Shown piece after piece: positions 11,698 through 21,450 of a DNA stretch of 56,570 nucleotides. The stretch comes from Terrimonas pollutisoli (GTDB lineage Bacteria; Bacteroidota; Bacteroidia; Chitinophagales; Chitinophagaceae): positions 572,556 to 629,125 of the forward strand of contig NZ_JARKNA010000002.1 of the NCBI RefSeq assembly GCF_029360765.1, written 5' to 3'. Positions within the stretch are counted from its first letter, which is position 1, and each line of letters begins with the position of its first letter. Below the pieces are notes generated by a model, which was not told the origin of the DNA, did no database searches, and saw nothing but the letters and a program-made list of their open reading frames with translations. The position numbers and the translations under genes were made by a program.

Positions 11698-11813
11698 TTT
11701 TTAAAGTTATCAGAAATATGTAAAACTTGCTGCGATTGCAATGACAGGAGCAGAATCTAATGGCTATTCGGTTTTGAGAAAATAAAACAGGGATATACCA
11801 GGTTCACTCATCA

Positions 11814-11845
11814 TTTGGGCAATGACCCTGATTAAGGTATTTTTG
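11814..11845 (+). promoter_or_regulatory. Promoter of metG
   Basis: TTTG (11814-11817), a 20-base spacer and TATTTTTG (11838-11845) match the Bacteroidota -33/-7 pattern. Transcription should start near 11852. That is downstream of the first possible ATG (11822) and upstream of the ATG at 11870, which decides the metG start. Confidence 0.65.
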
Positions 11846-11869
11846 CAGGCTCAAGCTTTAAAAAAGGAT

Positions 11870-14005
11870 ATGACAGATTTCAAACGATATTTAGTTACAG
11901 CAGCTCTTCCCTATGCCAATGGCCCCGTTCATATTGGTCATTTGGCTGGTTGTTATATACCATCTGATATCTATGTTCGCTTTCTGCGGGCTCAAAAAAA
12001 GGATGTAAAATTTGTTTGTGGTAGTGATGAACACGGCGTGCCAATTACCATCCGGGCGATGAAGGAAGCCATCACACCCCAGCAAGTGGTGGATAAATAC
12101 CATGCGATCATCAAAGATAGCTTTGCGAAAATGGGCATCTCTTTCGATATTTATTCAAGAACATCGAATAAGGTGCATCATGAAACGGCTGCCGCATTTT
12201 TTAAAAAAATGTATGACGATGGTCTTTTTGAAGAAAAAGAAACCGAGCAATTTTATGATGAAAAAGCTAAGACATTTTTGGCTGATCGTTATATCACAGG
12301 TACCTGTCCGGTATGCGGCAACCCGGGTGCTTATGGCGACCAGTGTGAGAAATGCGGAAGCTCATTATCACCGGAGCAATTGATCAATCCACGCAGTACA
12401 TTAAGTGACGCCATCCCGGTAAAAAAGAAAACTACCCATTGGTATTTCCCTTTGCAGAACTATGAGCCGTTTTTAAAAAAATGGGTACTCGAAGATCATC
12501 AGGAATGGAAAAACAATGTATACGGCCAATGCCGGAGCTGGCTCGACAACGGGCTGCAAAGCCGGGCAATGACGAGAGATAGCAACTGGGGAGTAAAAGT
12601 GCCTGTTCCGGGTGCGGATGGTAAAGTGCTGTATGTTTGGTTTGATGCACCGATAGGGTATATCAGCGCTACCAAAGAATTAACCGGCCATTGGGCAGAT
12701 TACTGGTGTAAAGAAGATACCAAACTGGTGCACTTTATCGGTAAGGATAATATCGTTTTCCATTGCATCATCTTCCCCGCAATGCTGAAAGCACATGGTG
12801 GTTTTGTATTGCCCGACAATGTACCAGCCAATGAATTTTTAAATATAGAAGGCGACAAAGTATCTACTTCCCGTAACTGGGCCGTATGGGTGAACGAATA
12901 CATCAAAGACTTTCCCGGTTGTGAAGATGTGTTGCGGTATGTGCTTTGTGCCAATGCACCCGAAACAAAAGACAATGATTTTACCTGGAAAGACTTCCAG
13001 GACAGAAATAACAGCGAACTCGTATCGATCTTTGGCAATTTTGTGAACCGCACATTTGTGTTGATGCATAAACTGTGTGGTGGTAAAGTGCCAAAATTGC
13101 ACGAAGACATTTTGGATGAAACTGATAAGGCAATTATTGCCGAAATAAAAGCGGCCAAAACCAAAGTGCAATCGGCATTGGAAAATTTCCGTTTCCGTGA
13201 TGCCTTGTTTGAAGTAATAGACCTGGCAAGAAGTGGTAATAAATACATGCAGGACAAAGAGCCTTGGATAGTGGCCAAAGACCTCACCCCAACCATCTCC
13301 AAAGGAGAGGGAGCAGCGGCGGCGGCGCAAAAAAGCATTGACAATAGTTTGCACCTCTGCCTGCAATTGACCGCTAACCTGGCTGTTTTGATCAATCCAT
13401 TTTTGCCAACCACCGCATTGAAAATGCTGCACATGATGAAAGTGGTAGATAAAATGCTGGAATGGGAGAATGCAGGAAGCCTTAAATTATTAAGTGTAGG
13501 CTATACTTTGCGGGAACCGGAATTATTGTTTAGAAAAATTGAAGATGCGGAGATTAGTGCACAGGTAGAGAAATTGAAAGCGGGATTGGTGAAATCTGAT
13601 GTAGCGGGTCAGAAGTCAGAAGGTGGAAGTCAGAAGTCAGAAGTGAAAAGTGAAAAAGCTCAAGGCTCAAACTTCAAGCCTCAAATCGAATACGATGATT
13701 TTGTCAAACTTGATTTAAAAGTAGGAACTATAACTGCGGCAGAAAAAGTACCGAAGGCAGATAAACTTTTAAAACTGGAAGTGGATCTTGGTTTCGAAAA
13801 AAGAACGATCGTTTCAGGTATAGCATTGCATTTTCAACCGGATACAATTGTGGGTAAACAAGTAGTGGTGGTCACTAATTTGGCGCCACGTAAAATGAGA
13901 GGTATTGAAAGCAATGGGATGATCCTGATGGCGGAAAATGCCGAAGGGCAATTGAAATTTGTGAATCCTGATGAAACGGTCAATAATGGATCGTCGGTGA
14001 GTTAG
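11870..14005 (+). CDS. metG: Methionyl-tRNA synthetase with C-terminal tRNA-binding domain
   Basis: This 711-residue protein is read from ATG 11870; a 16-codon upstream extension lies before the predicted transcription start. Class I signatures are HIGH at residues 21-24 ([10 protein letters not shown]) and the KMSKS-type loop [12 protein letters not shown] zinc knuckle (CPVCGN then CEKCG) sits in the connective peptide. The last 110 residues are an EMAP/tRNA-binding OB fold ([27 protein letters not shown]). The linker between catalytic and OB parts is low complexity (QKSE, SQKSEV) and encoded by an exact 15-base direct repeat. It charges tRNA-Met in the cytoplasm. Confidence 0.97.
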   Translation: MTDFKRYLVTAALPYANGPVHIGHLAGCYIPSDIYVRFLRAQKKDVKFVCGSDEHGVPITIRAMKEAITPQQVVDKYHAIIKDSFAKMGISFDIYSRTSNKVHHETAAAFFKKMYDDGLFEEKETEQFYDEKAKTFLADRYITGTCPVCGNPGAYGDQCEKCGSSLSPEQLINPRSTLSDAIPVKKKTTHWYFPLQNYEPFLKKWVLEDHQEWKNNVYGQCRSWLDNGLQSRAMTRDSNWGVKVPVPGADGKVLYVWFDAPIGYISATKELTGHWADYWCKEDTKLVHFIGKDNIVFHCIIFPAMLKAHGGFVLPDNVPANEFLNIEGDKVSTSRNWAVWVNEYIKDFPGCEDVLRYVLCANAPETKDNDFTWKDFQDRNNSELVSIFGNFVNRTFVLMHKLCGGKVPKLHEDILDETDKAIIAEIKAAKTKVQSALENFRFRDALFEVIDLARSGNKYMQDKEPWIVAKDLTPTISKGEGAAAAAQKSIDNSLHLCLQLTANLAVLINPFLPTTALKMLHMMKVVDKMLEWENAGSLKLLSVGYTLREPELLFRKIEDAEISAQVEKLKAGLVKSDVAGQKSEGGSQKSEVKSEKAQGSNFKPQIEYDDFVKLDLKVGTITAAEKVPKADKLLKLEVDLGFEKRTIVSGIALHFQPDTIVGKQVVVVTNLAPRKMRGIESNGMILMAENAEGQLKFVNPDETVNNGSSVS
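13608..13685 (+). repeat. Short direct repeats inside the metG linker
   Basis: GTCAGAAGTCAGAAG occurs exactly twice (13608-13622 and 13629-13643), followed by AAGTGAAAAGTGAAA and a second imperfect repeat built on CTCAA(G/A). The block stays in frame and encodes a Ser/Lys/Glu/Gln-rich linker. Confidence 0.8.
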
Positions 14006-14148
14006 AGTGAATAGTGAGAAGTAAACCCTTCGACTTCGCCAAGGATGAGTGAAAAAGAGATTTGTCACGCCTCAGCCCAATGCATTTAAAAAGGGAAAAA
14101 CAATGAACAGGACTTATTCGCCGTTTACTACTCACAACTCGCCATGAA
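14006..14148. repeat. Degenerate repeat-like spacer after metG
   Basis: The 143 bases between metG and the next gene contain GTGAATAGTGAGAAGT, CCCTTCGACTTCGCC and TACTACTCACAACTCG stretches. These resemble simple dispersed intergenic repeats seen in Bacteroidota genomes. No ORF or terminator is convincing here. Confidence 0.4.
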
Positions 14149-14586
14149 ATGTCAACCATTGAATTTGTAAAAGCTTATATTGAACGTCTTTGCAAAGACA
14201 TAGGGACTACATCGCACCAGATCTACAATTCGAAAACCTGTGCCTGGTATTTTTCAAGAGGTTCATCCACTATTGAAGTGTTCCTGACCAGTAAAGAAGA
14301 AGAAGATGGCGGCAGCCGCACATTCATTCGCTGTTTCGCTCCTGTTTTTTCAATACCCAATAACCCTGTTGCCAGGCATAATCTTTTCCAGGAAGCGCTT
14401 GAATTGAACACAAAACACATGGGCATTAAACTCAGCAGCATTCCCGACAAGGGGTTGCTGTGTGTCATTGCTGAACGGGATATCGATGGAATGGACTACC
14501 ACGAATTCATTAGTCTCATTAGTGATATCAGCAACTACGCTGATCTTTTGGATGATTATCTTACCGCTAAGTTTGGCAACGCCTGA
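14149..14586 (+). CDS. Small soluble protein, YbjN/CesT-chaperone-like fold possible
   Basis: This 145-residue cytoplasmic protein has no signal or membrane segment. The alternating pattern (N-terminal helix, TCAWYFSRGSSTIEVFLTS, RTFIRCFAPVFSIP, a helix LFQEALELNTKHMGI, LLCVIAERDIDGMDYHEFISLI) resembles YbjN-type or type III chaperone-like proteins. No catalytic motif is visible and the assignment is tentative. It starts at ATG 14149, 143 bases after metG. Confidence 0.55.
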   Translation: MSTIEFVKAYIERLCKDIGTTSHQIYNSKTCAWYFSRGSSTIEVFLTSKEEEDGGSRTFIRCFAPVFSIPNNPVARHNLFQEALELNTKHMGIKLSSIPDKGLLCVIAERDIDGMDYHEFISLISDISNYADLLDDYLTAKFGNA

Positions 14587-14708
14587 CCAGCTGGTAACAA
14601 TTCTCCCATTCATGCGTCAAATAAGATTCATAATCAATGTATTTATTTGATTTTGTGTTTTTTACCCCGCCTATTTTTAGTAAATTCAGGTCTTAATCCT
14701 TCCGCACC

Positions 14709-17700
14709 TTGACGTTAAAACGCCTGTCAATACGAACGCTGAAGATTACCGCTTTCATACTGGGTGGTATCCTGGTATTGATGACGGCATTTCATATTTG
14801 GTTTATCAATCATGCCGGGCAATTGCTGGAAGATATGGTGAGTGCACAGTCGAATGGAAAACTGAAATTAAAAATTGACCGGTTCAAATTTGATTGGTTT
14901 ACCTACAGGATGGATTTGCGGAAAGCAAATTTTTACTCTGCTGATACTGGTGCTGCTACTTCCTACCAGTTCAACGTAGCAAGAATTAAAGTAAAGGTCC
15001 AGGAAATACTGCCGCTTATTTTAGAAAAAAGAATACTGATTGATTCGATTCAACTCATCAATCCCGATATAGTAGTGACCAGGTTAAGATCCCTGAAGGA
15101 TTCAACCGATGAGTCGGATACCAGCATGTCCATTCCGCAGGAAATGGGACGGATTTACAATTCCATACAGGATGCCTTGCGGGTGCTGCAAGTAGATCGT
15201 TTCCAGATAGACAAAGGCAGGTTTTCACTGGTCAACAAGATCAGGCCCAAAGAGCCGCCAGTCGTCATTACGGATATAAATTTTCATTTGGAAAACCTGC
15301 AGGTTGATACAACGGAAAAAGAGAATAAAGAAAAGATATTGTTCAGCGATAATGTTGCCCTTCATACATCCAATCAGAATATTGTGTTTCCTGATGGAAG
15401 GCACCGGTTGAGTTTTAAAAATTTCCGCATCAATATCATGAACCGGCTGGCGGAGTTTGATAGCTGTACCGTCATGGCTACGAAAGGCGACAGTACAAAT
15501 AATTCGTTCAGCATCTTTTTTGATAAGCTGCAAATGACCAATATTGATTTTTCAACACTTTATCATGATGAGATCATCAAAGCTGATTCTGTTTATTGTA
15601 TTAACCCAAGATTTAAACTGGATGTAGATATTACCCGCCGGTCTGATGCAGGCAAATCAATTCCCCGTCTCGATGAATTGATAAGACAATTAACTGGTAA
15701 TATGCACTTGGCTTTCGTGGTGGTGGAAAATGGGTCTTTTGATATTAACACAACGAGGGATGGACAATTAAGTTCTTTTACTTCTGAGAAAAATAATTTT
15801 GAGCTGCAGGGATTACAGATAAGAAAGTATGGCCCCAAACCTTTGACGGTTGAAAAATTTGTAATGGCTATCCGCAACTATGAAAATTTTTTGCGTGACA
15901 GCAGTTATGCAATGCAGTTTGATAGTATCCATATCAATGACAACAGGATCAGCCTGAGTAATTTTAAATTCCAGGATCTGGAGAATGGAAGACCGGTAAA
16001 TACACTGAGCATGCCCCAGTTTGAATTGCAGGGTCTGTCCTGGGATGACCTGGTTTTTAACAAACGGCTTGCCGCCAATAAAGTGAATCTCTACAGGCCG
16101 GTTATCAATTACACCGTTGCGCAAAAAAAGTATAAATCAAAAGATATATTTCAAACGCTGGCTGATATTGGAAACTTTATGCAGTTGGAAAACCTTACGA
16201 TCAATGATGGCCAGGTAAATCTTTTTTTTAAGAATAATATCCAGCTAAAACTTGAGAATGCTAACATCAATGTATTGGGCCGGCGCCTCGTAGATTCACG
16301 TAAGATCAGCAACATTCAAAATTCTGTTACGGCACTTTATTTTAAAAAAGGGGTTTTTAAAATGGGGCAACTGGTTGCGGACCTGGCTGATGTAAACTTT
16401 ACAGGAAGCCCTGCGAACCATTTGCAAGCCGGTACCATTCGTATCAAAAATAAAAATGAATTGGATGTATTGGTTAAAGACGCTTCCATTCATTCCATGA
16501 TCATCAACGACGATCTTCAGCACACCAGGATCGGCGGTATTGATTGGAAACAGGCTGATATAAGGCTCTTCACATCTCCGAAGCAAAACAAGGCTAATTC
16601 AACTGTATTTAAGTTGAGCGGCATTAAGGGTGCGAATACACAGGTGTCAATCGAAGATAGCTCCAGGAAACTTTCGGTATATCTTAAAAATATTCAGGTA
16701 GATGATCTGTCAACGGGCGACGGTAACAAACTATTGCTTGCGGGGTTGGCGGCCACTGGCAATAAGTTGAGCATTTCGCACGGAAACGAAAAACTGCAGG
16801 TTGGGCAATTTAATCTTGCAGATAAACGGGCATCGGTGCTTGAAGATATTTTATACCTGAAAAAAACAGATACAGATTCGTTAAGAGTGATAATTCCATC
16901 TATTCGGACAACGCCGGATATCAACACGATTATCGATGGCAAACTATATGCAGGCGATGTGCATATTGTAAATCCGCTTATCACCAGTTATGTTGTCAAA
17001 CAACTGGCGAGCCAAACGAAAGAGATTAAGAAATGGCCGGAGACAAAAATTGGCAGTCTTGTCCTTGAAGGGCCGGTCCTTGACTTTAGCAAAAGAACGG
17101 AAAATGGAATGTCAAGCTTAAAATGGAATGGCGACGGGAAGGTTTTTGAATTGACCAATCTCTTTATCAATCATCAATCGTCGCCTGAAATTTCCGCTGC
17201 TGCCCTGAAACTGTCGCTTCATAAGTTTTCCTATTCAACTCCAAAGGGCCGGACAATAGATGCGGGAAAAGGTCGACTGGAAGCGGACATAGAAAAAATA
17301 AGGTTACAACAAAATGATGTGGGCGCCTGGGATTGGAGTGGATTCATCAGAAGCCTCGGCGCCAGCAATATTACAGCAGATAGCCTCGGCAAAAATGCAG
17401 GAAGACTTTTTATTGAAAAAGGTAAACTGAAGAACCTCTCAATAAATTCTGCTAACCTGTTCAGTCTTCATGAAATGCTGAAGAGTAATATTTCATCCCG
17501 ATTGCAGGAAATAACAGGAAGTTATCAAAACAGCAAAAGCCGCTTTGATTGGTATAATACAACTTATGACAAAAGCACCAGGTATTTTACCATGGACTCT
17601 TTTACCTATCATCCAATGGCAAGCAGGGATGAGTTTATTCAAAACGCAGCTTACCAGGCTGACTATATCGTGGCGAAAACAGGTGCAATCGCTATCGGCC

Positions 17701-18542
17701 CATTTGATATTGACAGGTATGGAAAGGACAGTGTTTTCGAGATGGGTGTTGTAACTATTAACGAAGCTTCATTTAGTAGTTATCGTGATAAACGAAAGCC
17801 GCAAGAGCCAGGTGTCATTCGCCTCTTGCCGGCCAATCTTATTAAAAAAATCCCCGTGCGGTTGTTGGTTGATACATTGAACCTGAAAAATGCCCATGTA
17901 GAATATGAAGAAGTGAATGAAAAAACAGGTGTTCCAGGAAAAATAACCGTGGGTGATTTAAATGGTACAGTTACGCAAATCCGGAACTATAATTTAGGGA
18001 ACCGTGACAGCCTGCAGCTAAAAGCAACCGGCTATATTGAGAACAAACTGCACACTCACTTGAATGTAAAAGAATCTTATACCGACCCGCTGGGTGGCTT
18101 TGTGATGACTGTAAAAATGGATTCTACAGACCTGACTGTTTTAAATCCCGTTTTAAAGCCGCTGGCCCTGGCGGAATTAAAGTCAGGTTATCTTGATAGC
18201 ATGTATATGTATGTGGTTGGTCGTGAGGAAATGGCTTATGGGAAAATAAAAATGGCCTACCACGATTTAAAAGTCAGAATAATAGCAAAGGATGAAAAGA
18301 AGTCTGTTTTCCGCGGGGTCATTACTTTTTTTGCCAATAGCATGGTAAAGAATAAAAACACGGAGAAATTAGGAACAGTTTTTTTCAAACGACTTCGCAA
18401 CCGGTCGGCTGTTAACTACCTTGTTAAGATTACCTTGAGCGGAGTCAGCAGCAGCATTGGCCTCAAAAAAAACGACCGGCTTGCACGAAAGAATAAACAA
18501 CAAACCATTCATCGCAGTTTCAAAATAGTAAAGCCGGGATAG
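14709..18542 (+). CDS. Giant AsmA-like envelope protein
   Basis: This 1277-residue protein starts at TTG 14709, the only start that keeps the single N-terminal transmembrane helix (about residues 10-30). The rest is beta-rich with repeated patterns such as IDSIQLINPDIV, FQIDKGRFSLV and VDTLNLKNAHVEYEE. That is the architecture of AsmA/DUF748/TamB-like proteins, which span the periplasm and may carry phospholipids to the outer membrane. The C-terminal 60 residues are basic (KKNDRLARKNKQQ). It lies between metG and guaA, and no other envelope gene of a known complex adjoins it. The family assignment rests on length, topology and repeat pattern. Confidence 0.65.
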   Translation: MTLKRLSIRTLKITAFILGGILVLMTAFHIWFINHAGQLLEDMVSAQSNGKLKLKIDRFKFDWFTYRMDLRKANFYSADTGAATSYQFNVARIKVKVQEILPLILEKRILIDSIQLINPDIVVTRLRSLKDSTDESDTSMSIPQEMGRIYNSIQDALRVLQVDRFQIDKGRFSLVNKIRPKEPPVVITDINFHLENLQVDTTEKENKEKILFSDNVALHTSNQNIVFPDGRHRLSFKNFRINIMNRLAEFDSCTVMATKGDSTNNSFSIFFDKLQMTNIDFSTLYHDEIIKADSVYCINPRFKLDVDITRRSDAGKSIPRLDELIRQLTGNMHLAFVVVENGSFDINTTRDGQLSSFTSEKNNFELQGLQIRKYGPKPLTVEKFVMAIRNYENFLRDSSYAMQFDSIHINDNRISLSNFKFQDLENGRPVNTLSMPQFELQGLSWDDLVFNKRLAANKVNLYRPVINYTVAQKKYKSKDIFQTLADIGNFMQLENLTINDGQVNLFFKNNIQLKLENANINVLGRRLVDSRKISNIQNSVTALYFKKGVFKMGQLVADLADVNFTGSPANHLQAGTIRIKNKNELDVLVKDASIHSMIINDDLQHTRIGGIDWKQADIRLFTSPKQNKANSTVFKLSGIKGANTQVSIEDSSRKLSVYLKNIQVDDLSTGDGNKLLLAGLAATGNKLSISHGNEKLQVGQFNLADKRASVLEDILYLKKTDTDSLRVIIPSIRTTPDINTIIDGKLYAGDVHIVNPLITSYVVKQLASQTKEIKKWPETKIGSLVLEGPVLDFSKRTENGMSSLKWNGDGKVFELTNLFINHQSSPEISAAALKLSLHKFSYSTPKGRTIDAGKGRLEADIEKIRLQQNDVGAWDWSGFIRSLGASNITADSLGKNAGRLFIEKGKLKNLSINSANLFSLHEMLKSNISSRLQEITGSYQNSKSRFDWYNTTYDKSTRYFTMDSFTYHPMASRDEFIQNAAYQADYIVAKTGAIAIGPFDIDRYGKDSVFEMGVVTINEASFSSYRDKRKPQEPGVIRLLPANLIKKIPVRLLVDTLNLKNAHVEYEEVNEKTGVPGKITVGDLNGTVTQIRNYNLGNRDSLQLKATGYIENKLHTHLNVKESYTDPLGGFVMTVKMDSTDLTVLNPVLKPLALAELKSGYLDSMYMYVVGREEMAYGKIKMAYHDLKVRIIAKDEKKSVFRGVITFFANSMVKNKNTEKLGTVFFKRLRNRSAVNYLVKITLSGVSSSIGLKKNDRLARKNKQQTIHRSFKIVKPG

Positions 18543-18603
18543 GTTACAAACGTTTGGGTCAGGGCGGTTTTAATATGGTAAAGTCTTAATCAAAACCTTT
18601 TTT

Positions 18604-18611
18604 TACCTTCG
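18604..18611 (+). promoter_or_regulatory. Possible guaA -7 element
   Basis: TACCTTCG differs by one base from TAnnTTTG and lies only five bases before the guaA ATG, so the message would be nearly leaderless. No clear -33 element is seen. Confidence 0.35.
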
Positions 18612-18616
18612 CCCCC

Positions 18617-20152
18617 ATGACAGAAAAGATACTGATCCTTGACTTTGGTTCTCAATACACTCAGTTAATTGCCCGTGCTGTAAGAGAAGCCAGTGTGTAC
18701 TGCGAAATAATCCCTTATCATAAAAAAATTGAATTTGAACCGGCTTTAAAAGGAATTATTCTTTCCGGCTCTCCTTTTTCAGTAAACGAAAAGGATGCTC
18801 CTGATGTGGATGTGCAGGGATTTATTGAAAAAGTACCCGTTTTAGGCATTTGCTATGGGGCACAGCTGACTGCCAAACGGTATGGTGGAAGGGTAGAAAA
18901 AAGCGATAAAAGAGAGTATGGCCGGGCCCAGCTGCAATTGAAAAGGCAGGATATCTTATTGCAGGATGTATCGGCACACAGCCAGGCCTGGATGAGCCAC
19001 AGTGACACCATTAAGGAATTGCCTGTTGGATTCGAACTATTGGCTGATACCGAAAGTATACCGGTAGCGGCCTTCAAAAAAAATGGCGCTGACTTCAACC
19101 CTTTATACGGAGTACAGTTTCATCCGGAAGTATATCACTCTACGGAAGGGAAAAAAATCCTAAAAAACTTCCTGGTCAATATCTGTGGTTGCAGCCAGGA
19201 CTGGACGCCTGCTCATTTTATTACCGATACTGTTGAGGCATTACAAAAACAGATTGGTGACCGGAAAGTAGTAATGGCATTAAGCGGGGGAGTGGACTCA
19301 ACCGTTGCAGCAACCCTTATTCATAAAGCGATTGGAGATCGGCTATTCGGCATATTTGTTGACAATGGAGTATTAAGAAAGAATGAGTTTCAGAATGTAT
19401 TAGATACTTACGCCAAACTGGGGTTGAATGTAAAAGGCATTGACGCAAAGCAAAGATTCTATGACGGCCTGGCGGGCAAAGAAGATCCGGAACAAAAAAG
19501 AAAAGTAATCGGGAGTTTGTTCATTGACATCTTCCAGGAAGAAGCCAAAAAAATTGAAGGTATCGGGTTGTTGGGACAGGGAACCATCTATCCGGATGTG
19601 ATAGAAAGTGTTTCCGTGCATGGACCTTCTGTGACCATCAAGTCGCATCACAATGTAGGCGGATTACCGGAGCACCTCCACCTGGAGTTGGTTGAGCCAT
19701 TGCGTTCTTTGTTTAAAGACGAGGTGAGAAAAGTAGGCCGTGAGTTGGGAATACCTGCGGAGATGATCGACAGGCATCCTTTTCCCGGCCCTGGATTGGC
19801 CATACGCATCCTGGGTGAAATCACGGAGGAAAAAGTAAAACTATTACAAGAGGCCGATCATCTATATGTTAAAGGGTTAAAGGATCGAAATCTTTATGCA
19901 ACTGTTTGGCAGGCCGGGGCAATCTTGCTTCCGGTAAAGAGTGTGGGAGTGATGGGTGACGAAAGGACTTATGAGTTTACCCTGGCATTAAGGGCCGTTA
20001 CCAGCGTAGATGGAATGACGGCAGATTGGTCGCATTTACCGTATGATTTTTTAGCTTATATCTCCAATGAGATCATCAACAACGTAAAGGGGATCAACCG
20101 GGTAGTGTATGATATAAGCAGCAAACCACCGGCTACTATTGAATGGGAGTAA
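18617..20152 (+). CDS. guaA: GMP synthase (glutamine-hydrolysing)
   Basis: This 511-residue enzyme converts XMP to GMP using ATP and glutamine. The N-terminal class I glutamine amidotransferase has Cys79 (GICYGAQ), His169 and Glu171 (FHPEVYHS). The ATP-pyrophosphatase P-loop is ALSGGVDST (residues 221-229). The C-terminal dimerisation/XMP-binding part has [15 protein letters not shown] and ends in the family-typical KPPATIEWE. All key residues are present. The gene at 20193 follows after 40 bases and is probably in the same transcript. Confidence 0.98.
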   Translation: MTEKILILDFGSQYTQLIARAVREASVYCEIIPYHKKIEFEPALKGIILSGSPFSVNEKDAPDVDVQGFIEKVPVLGICYGAQLTAKRYGGRVEKSDKREYGRAQLQLKRQDILLQDVSAHSQAWMSHSDTIKELPVGFELLADTESIPVAAFKKNGADFNPLYGVQFHPEVYHSTEGKKILKNFLVNICGCSQDWTPAHFITDTVEALQKQIGDRKVVMALSGGVDSTVAATLIHKAIGDRLFGIFVDNGVLRKNEFQNVLDTYAKLGLNVKGIDAKQRFYDGLAGKEDPEQKRKVIGSLFIDIFQEEAKKIEGIGLLGQGTIYPDVIESVSVHGPSVTIKSHHNVGGLPEHLHLELVEPLRSLFKDEVRKVGRELGIPAEMIDRHPFPGPGLAIRILGEITEEKVKLLQEADHLYVKGLKDRNLYATVWQAGAILLPVKSVGVMGDERTYEFTLALRAVTSVDGMTADWSHLPYDFLAYISNEIINNVKGINRVVYDISSKPPATIEWE

Positions 20153-20192
20153 GGCAGTATAAACTGAAATTGTAATTAAAAAATTACTAGAA

Positions 20193-21371
20193 ATGAAGAT
20201 AAAAGCATGGTACTTGATTTTTGCATTAGTGCTTTCACAATCAGTTGTACTTTCCCAGGACACTCTCAGCAAGTATAAGATTGCCATTTTTGCCCCGCTT
20301 TATCTTGACTCAGCTTTTGACGGCGTCAATAATTACAAATACGCAAAAAACGTTTTTCCAAAATTTATTAACTCTGGTCTTGAGTTCTATGAAGGTGCCC
20401 GCCTTGCCCTTGATTCATTAAATAAAGAAGGCGCAGAGCTGGAAGTGTATGTATATGATACAAGATCCGCTACTGAGAAATTTGAAGAGCAGCTAATGAA
20501 GCCCGAATTAAATGACGTGTCTCTCATTATCGCCCATTGCAGCAATAATGAAGTACGCTTGCTAGCAGAGACGGCTCTCAAAAAAAAGATACCGGTAATT
20601 AATACGACGGTACCTAATGATGCAGGTACTGTTTCCAATCCTTTTTTTGTAATTCTTAACCCCACTTTGAAAACACAGTGTGAAGGCATCTATCGGTATA
20701 TCCAGAAATATTTTGCTATCAACCCGGTAATAATGTTTAAAAGAAAAGGAACGTTTGATGACCAGATAAAAAAAATACTGGATGACTATAGTAAGAGCAC
20801 CTCATCTGTACCATTGAAAATTAAATACGTTGAGTTGCCGGACAACTTTTCGACAACGCAGTTGAAAGCCTATCTTGATTCCAATCGCACCACTTTATGC
20901 ATGGCCGGAAGCCTGGATATAAATTTTGGGAAGCGTCTTGCTTCAAGCCTTGCATCTTTGGTAAATGAGTATCCTGCCGTGGTAATGGGGATGCCCACCT
21001 GGGATGGCATCAAAGAGTTTAACAAGCCTGAGTTTAAAGGAATAGAAATTATCTACAGTTCTCCTTTCTACAATGCCAAGACCGATAAAGTAAGCGAGTC
21101 CATTAATGAGTATTTTAACACTGTTATGTTTGCAAGGCCAAGTGATATGGTATTTCGTGGTTATGAAGTAACCTGGAAGTTTGCCAAACTTCTTGCGAAA
21201 TATAAAAACGATCTTGCTTCTAACATCGGTAACAAACAAGGCAATATATTTACCGACTTCGATATTCAGCCTGTTTTGAATAAGCAAACAATGGAGCTGG
21301 ATTATTTCGAAAATAAAAAATTATACTTTCTTAAATGGGAGGATGGGATAGTGAAAGGAGTGAATTGGTAA
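20193..21371 (+). CDS. Periplasmic binding-fold (type 1) protein
   Basis: This 392-residue protein has a Sec signal (residues 1-21, ending SQSVVLSQ). The mature part follows the Leu/Ile/Val-binding type 1 fold: YKIAIFAPLYLDSAF, an effector-binding stretch with LIIAHCSNNEVRLLAE, IPVINTTVPND, then a hinge and a second lobe (YPAVVMGMPTWDGIKEF, IEIIYSSPFYN). No ABC permease or ATPase genes are adjacent, so it is probably not an ordinary importer subunit. Related proteins with LysM domains sit next to guaA in some Flavobacteriia; no LysM repeat is obvious here. Confidence 0.7.
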   Translation: MKIKAWYLIFALVLSQSVVLSQDTLSKYKIAIFAPLYLDSAFDGVNNYKYAKNVFPKFINSGLEFYEGARLALDSLNKEGAELEVYVYDTRSATEKFEEQLMKPELNDVSLIIAHCSNNEVRLLAETALKKKIPVINTTVPNDAGTVSNPFFVILNPTLKTQCEGIYRYIQKYFAINPVIMFKRKGTFDDQIKKILDDYSKSTSSVPLKIKYVELPDNFSTTQLKAYLDSNRTTLCMAGSLDINFGKRLASSLASLVNEYPAVVMGMPTWDGIKEFNKPEFKGIEIIYSSPFYNAKTDKVSESINEYFNTVMFARPSDMVFRGYEVTWKFAKLLAKYKNDLASNIGNKQGNIFTDFDIQPVLNKQTMELDYFENKKLYFLKWEDGIVKGVNW

Positions 21372-21395
21372 GAGTTTTGGATAGGCAGAAAAAGA

Positions 21396-21435
21396 AAGAG
21401 GAAAGATGTTTTAAACAATTTTCCCCTTTCCTTTT
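21396..21435. terminator. Possible bidirectional terminator
   Basis: AGGAAAG (21399-21405) pairs with CTTTCCT (21426-21432), extendable to about ten pairs with one G-U, around a 20-base loop. It lies between convergent genes. The loop is long and the call is tentative. Confidence 0.35.
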
Positions 21436-21450
21436 AGTTATTTGAAAAAC

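Noticed and set aside
11822..11869. Earlier start for metG
   Set aside because: The predicted promoter and transcription start lie inside these 48 bases.
12700..13434. Long minus-strand frames antisense to metG
   Set aside because: metG is certain here; the antisense products have no family resemblance.
20193..21371. Branched-chain amino-acid ABC importer
   Set aside because: Only a binding-fold protein is present; no permease or ATPase genes adjoin.
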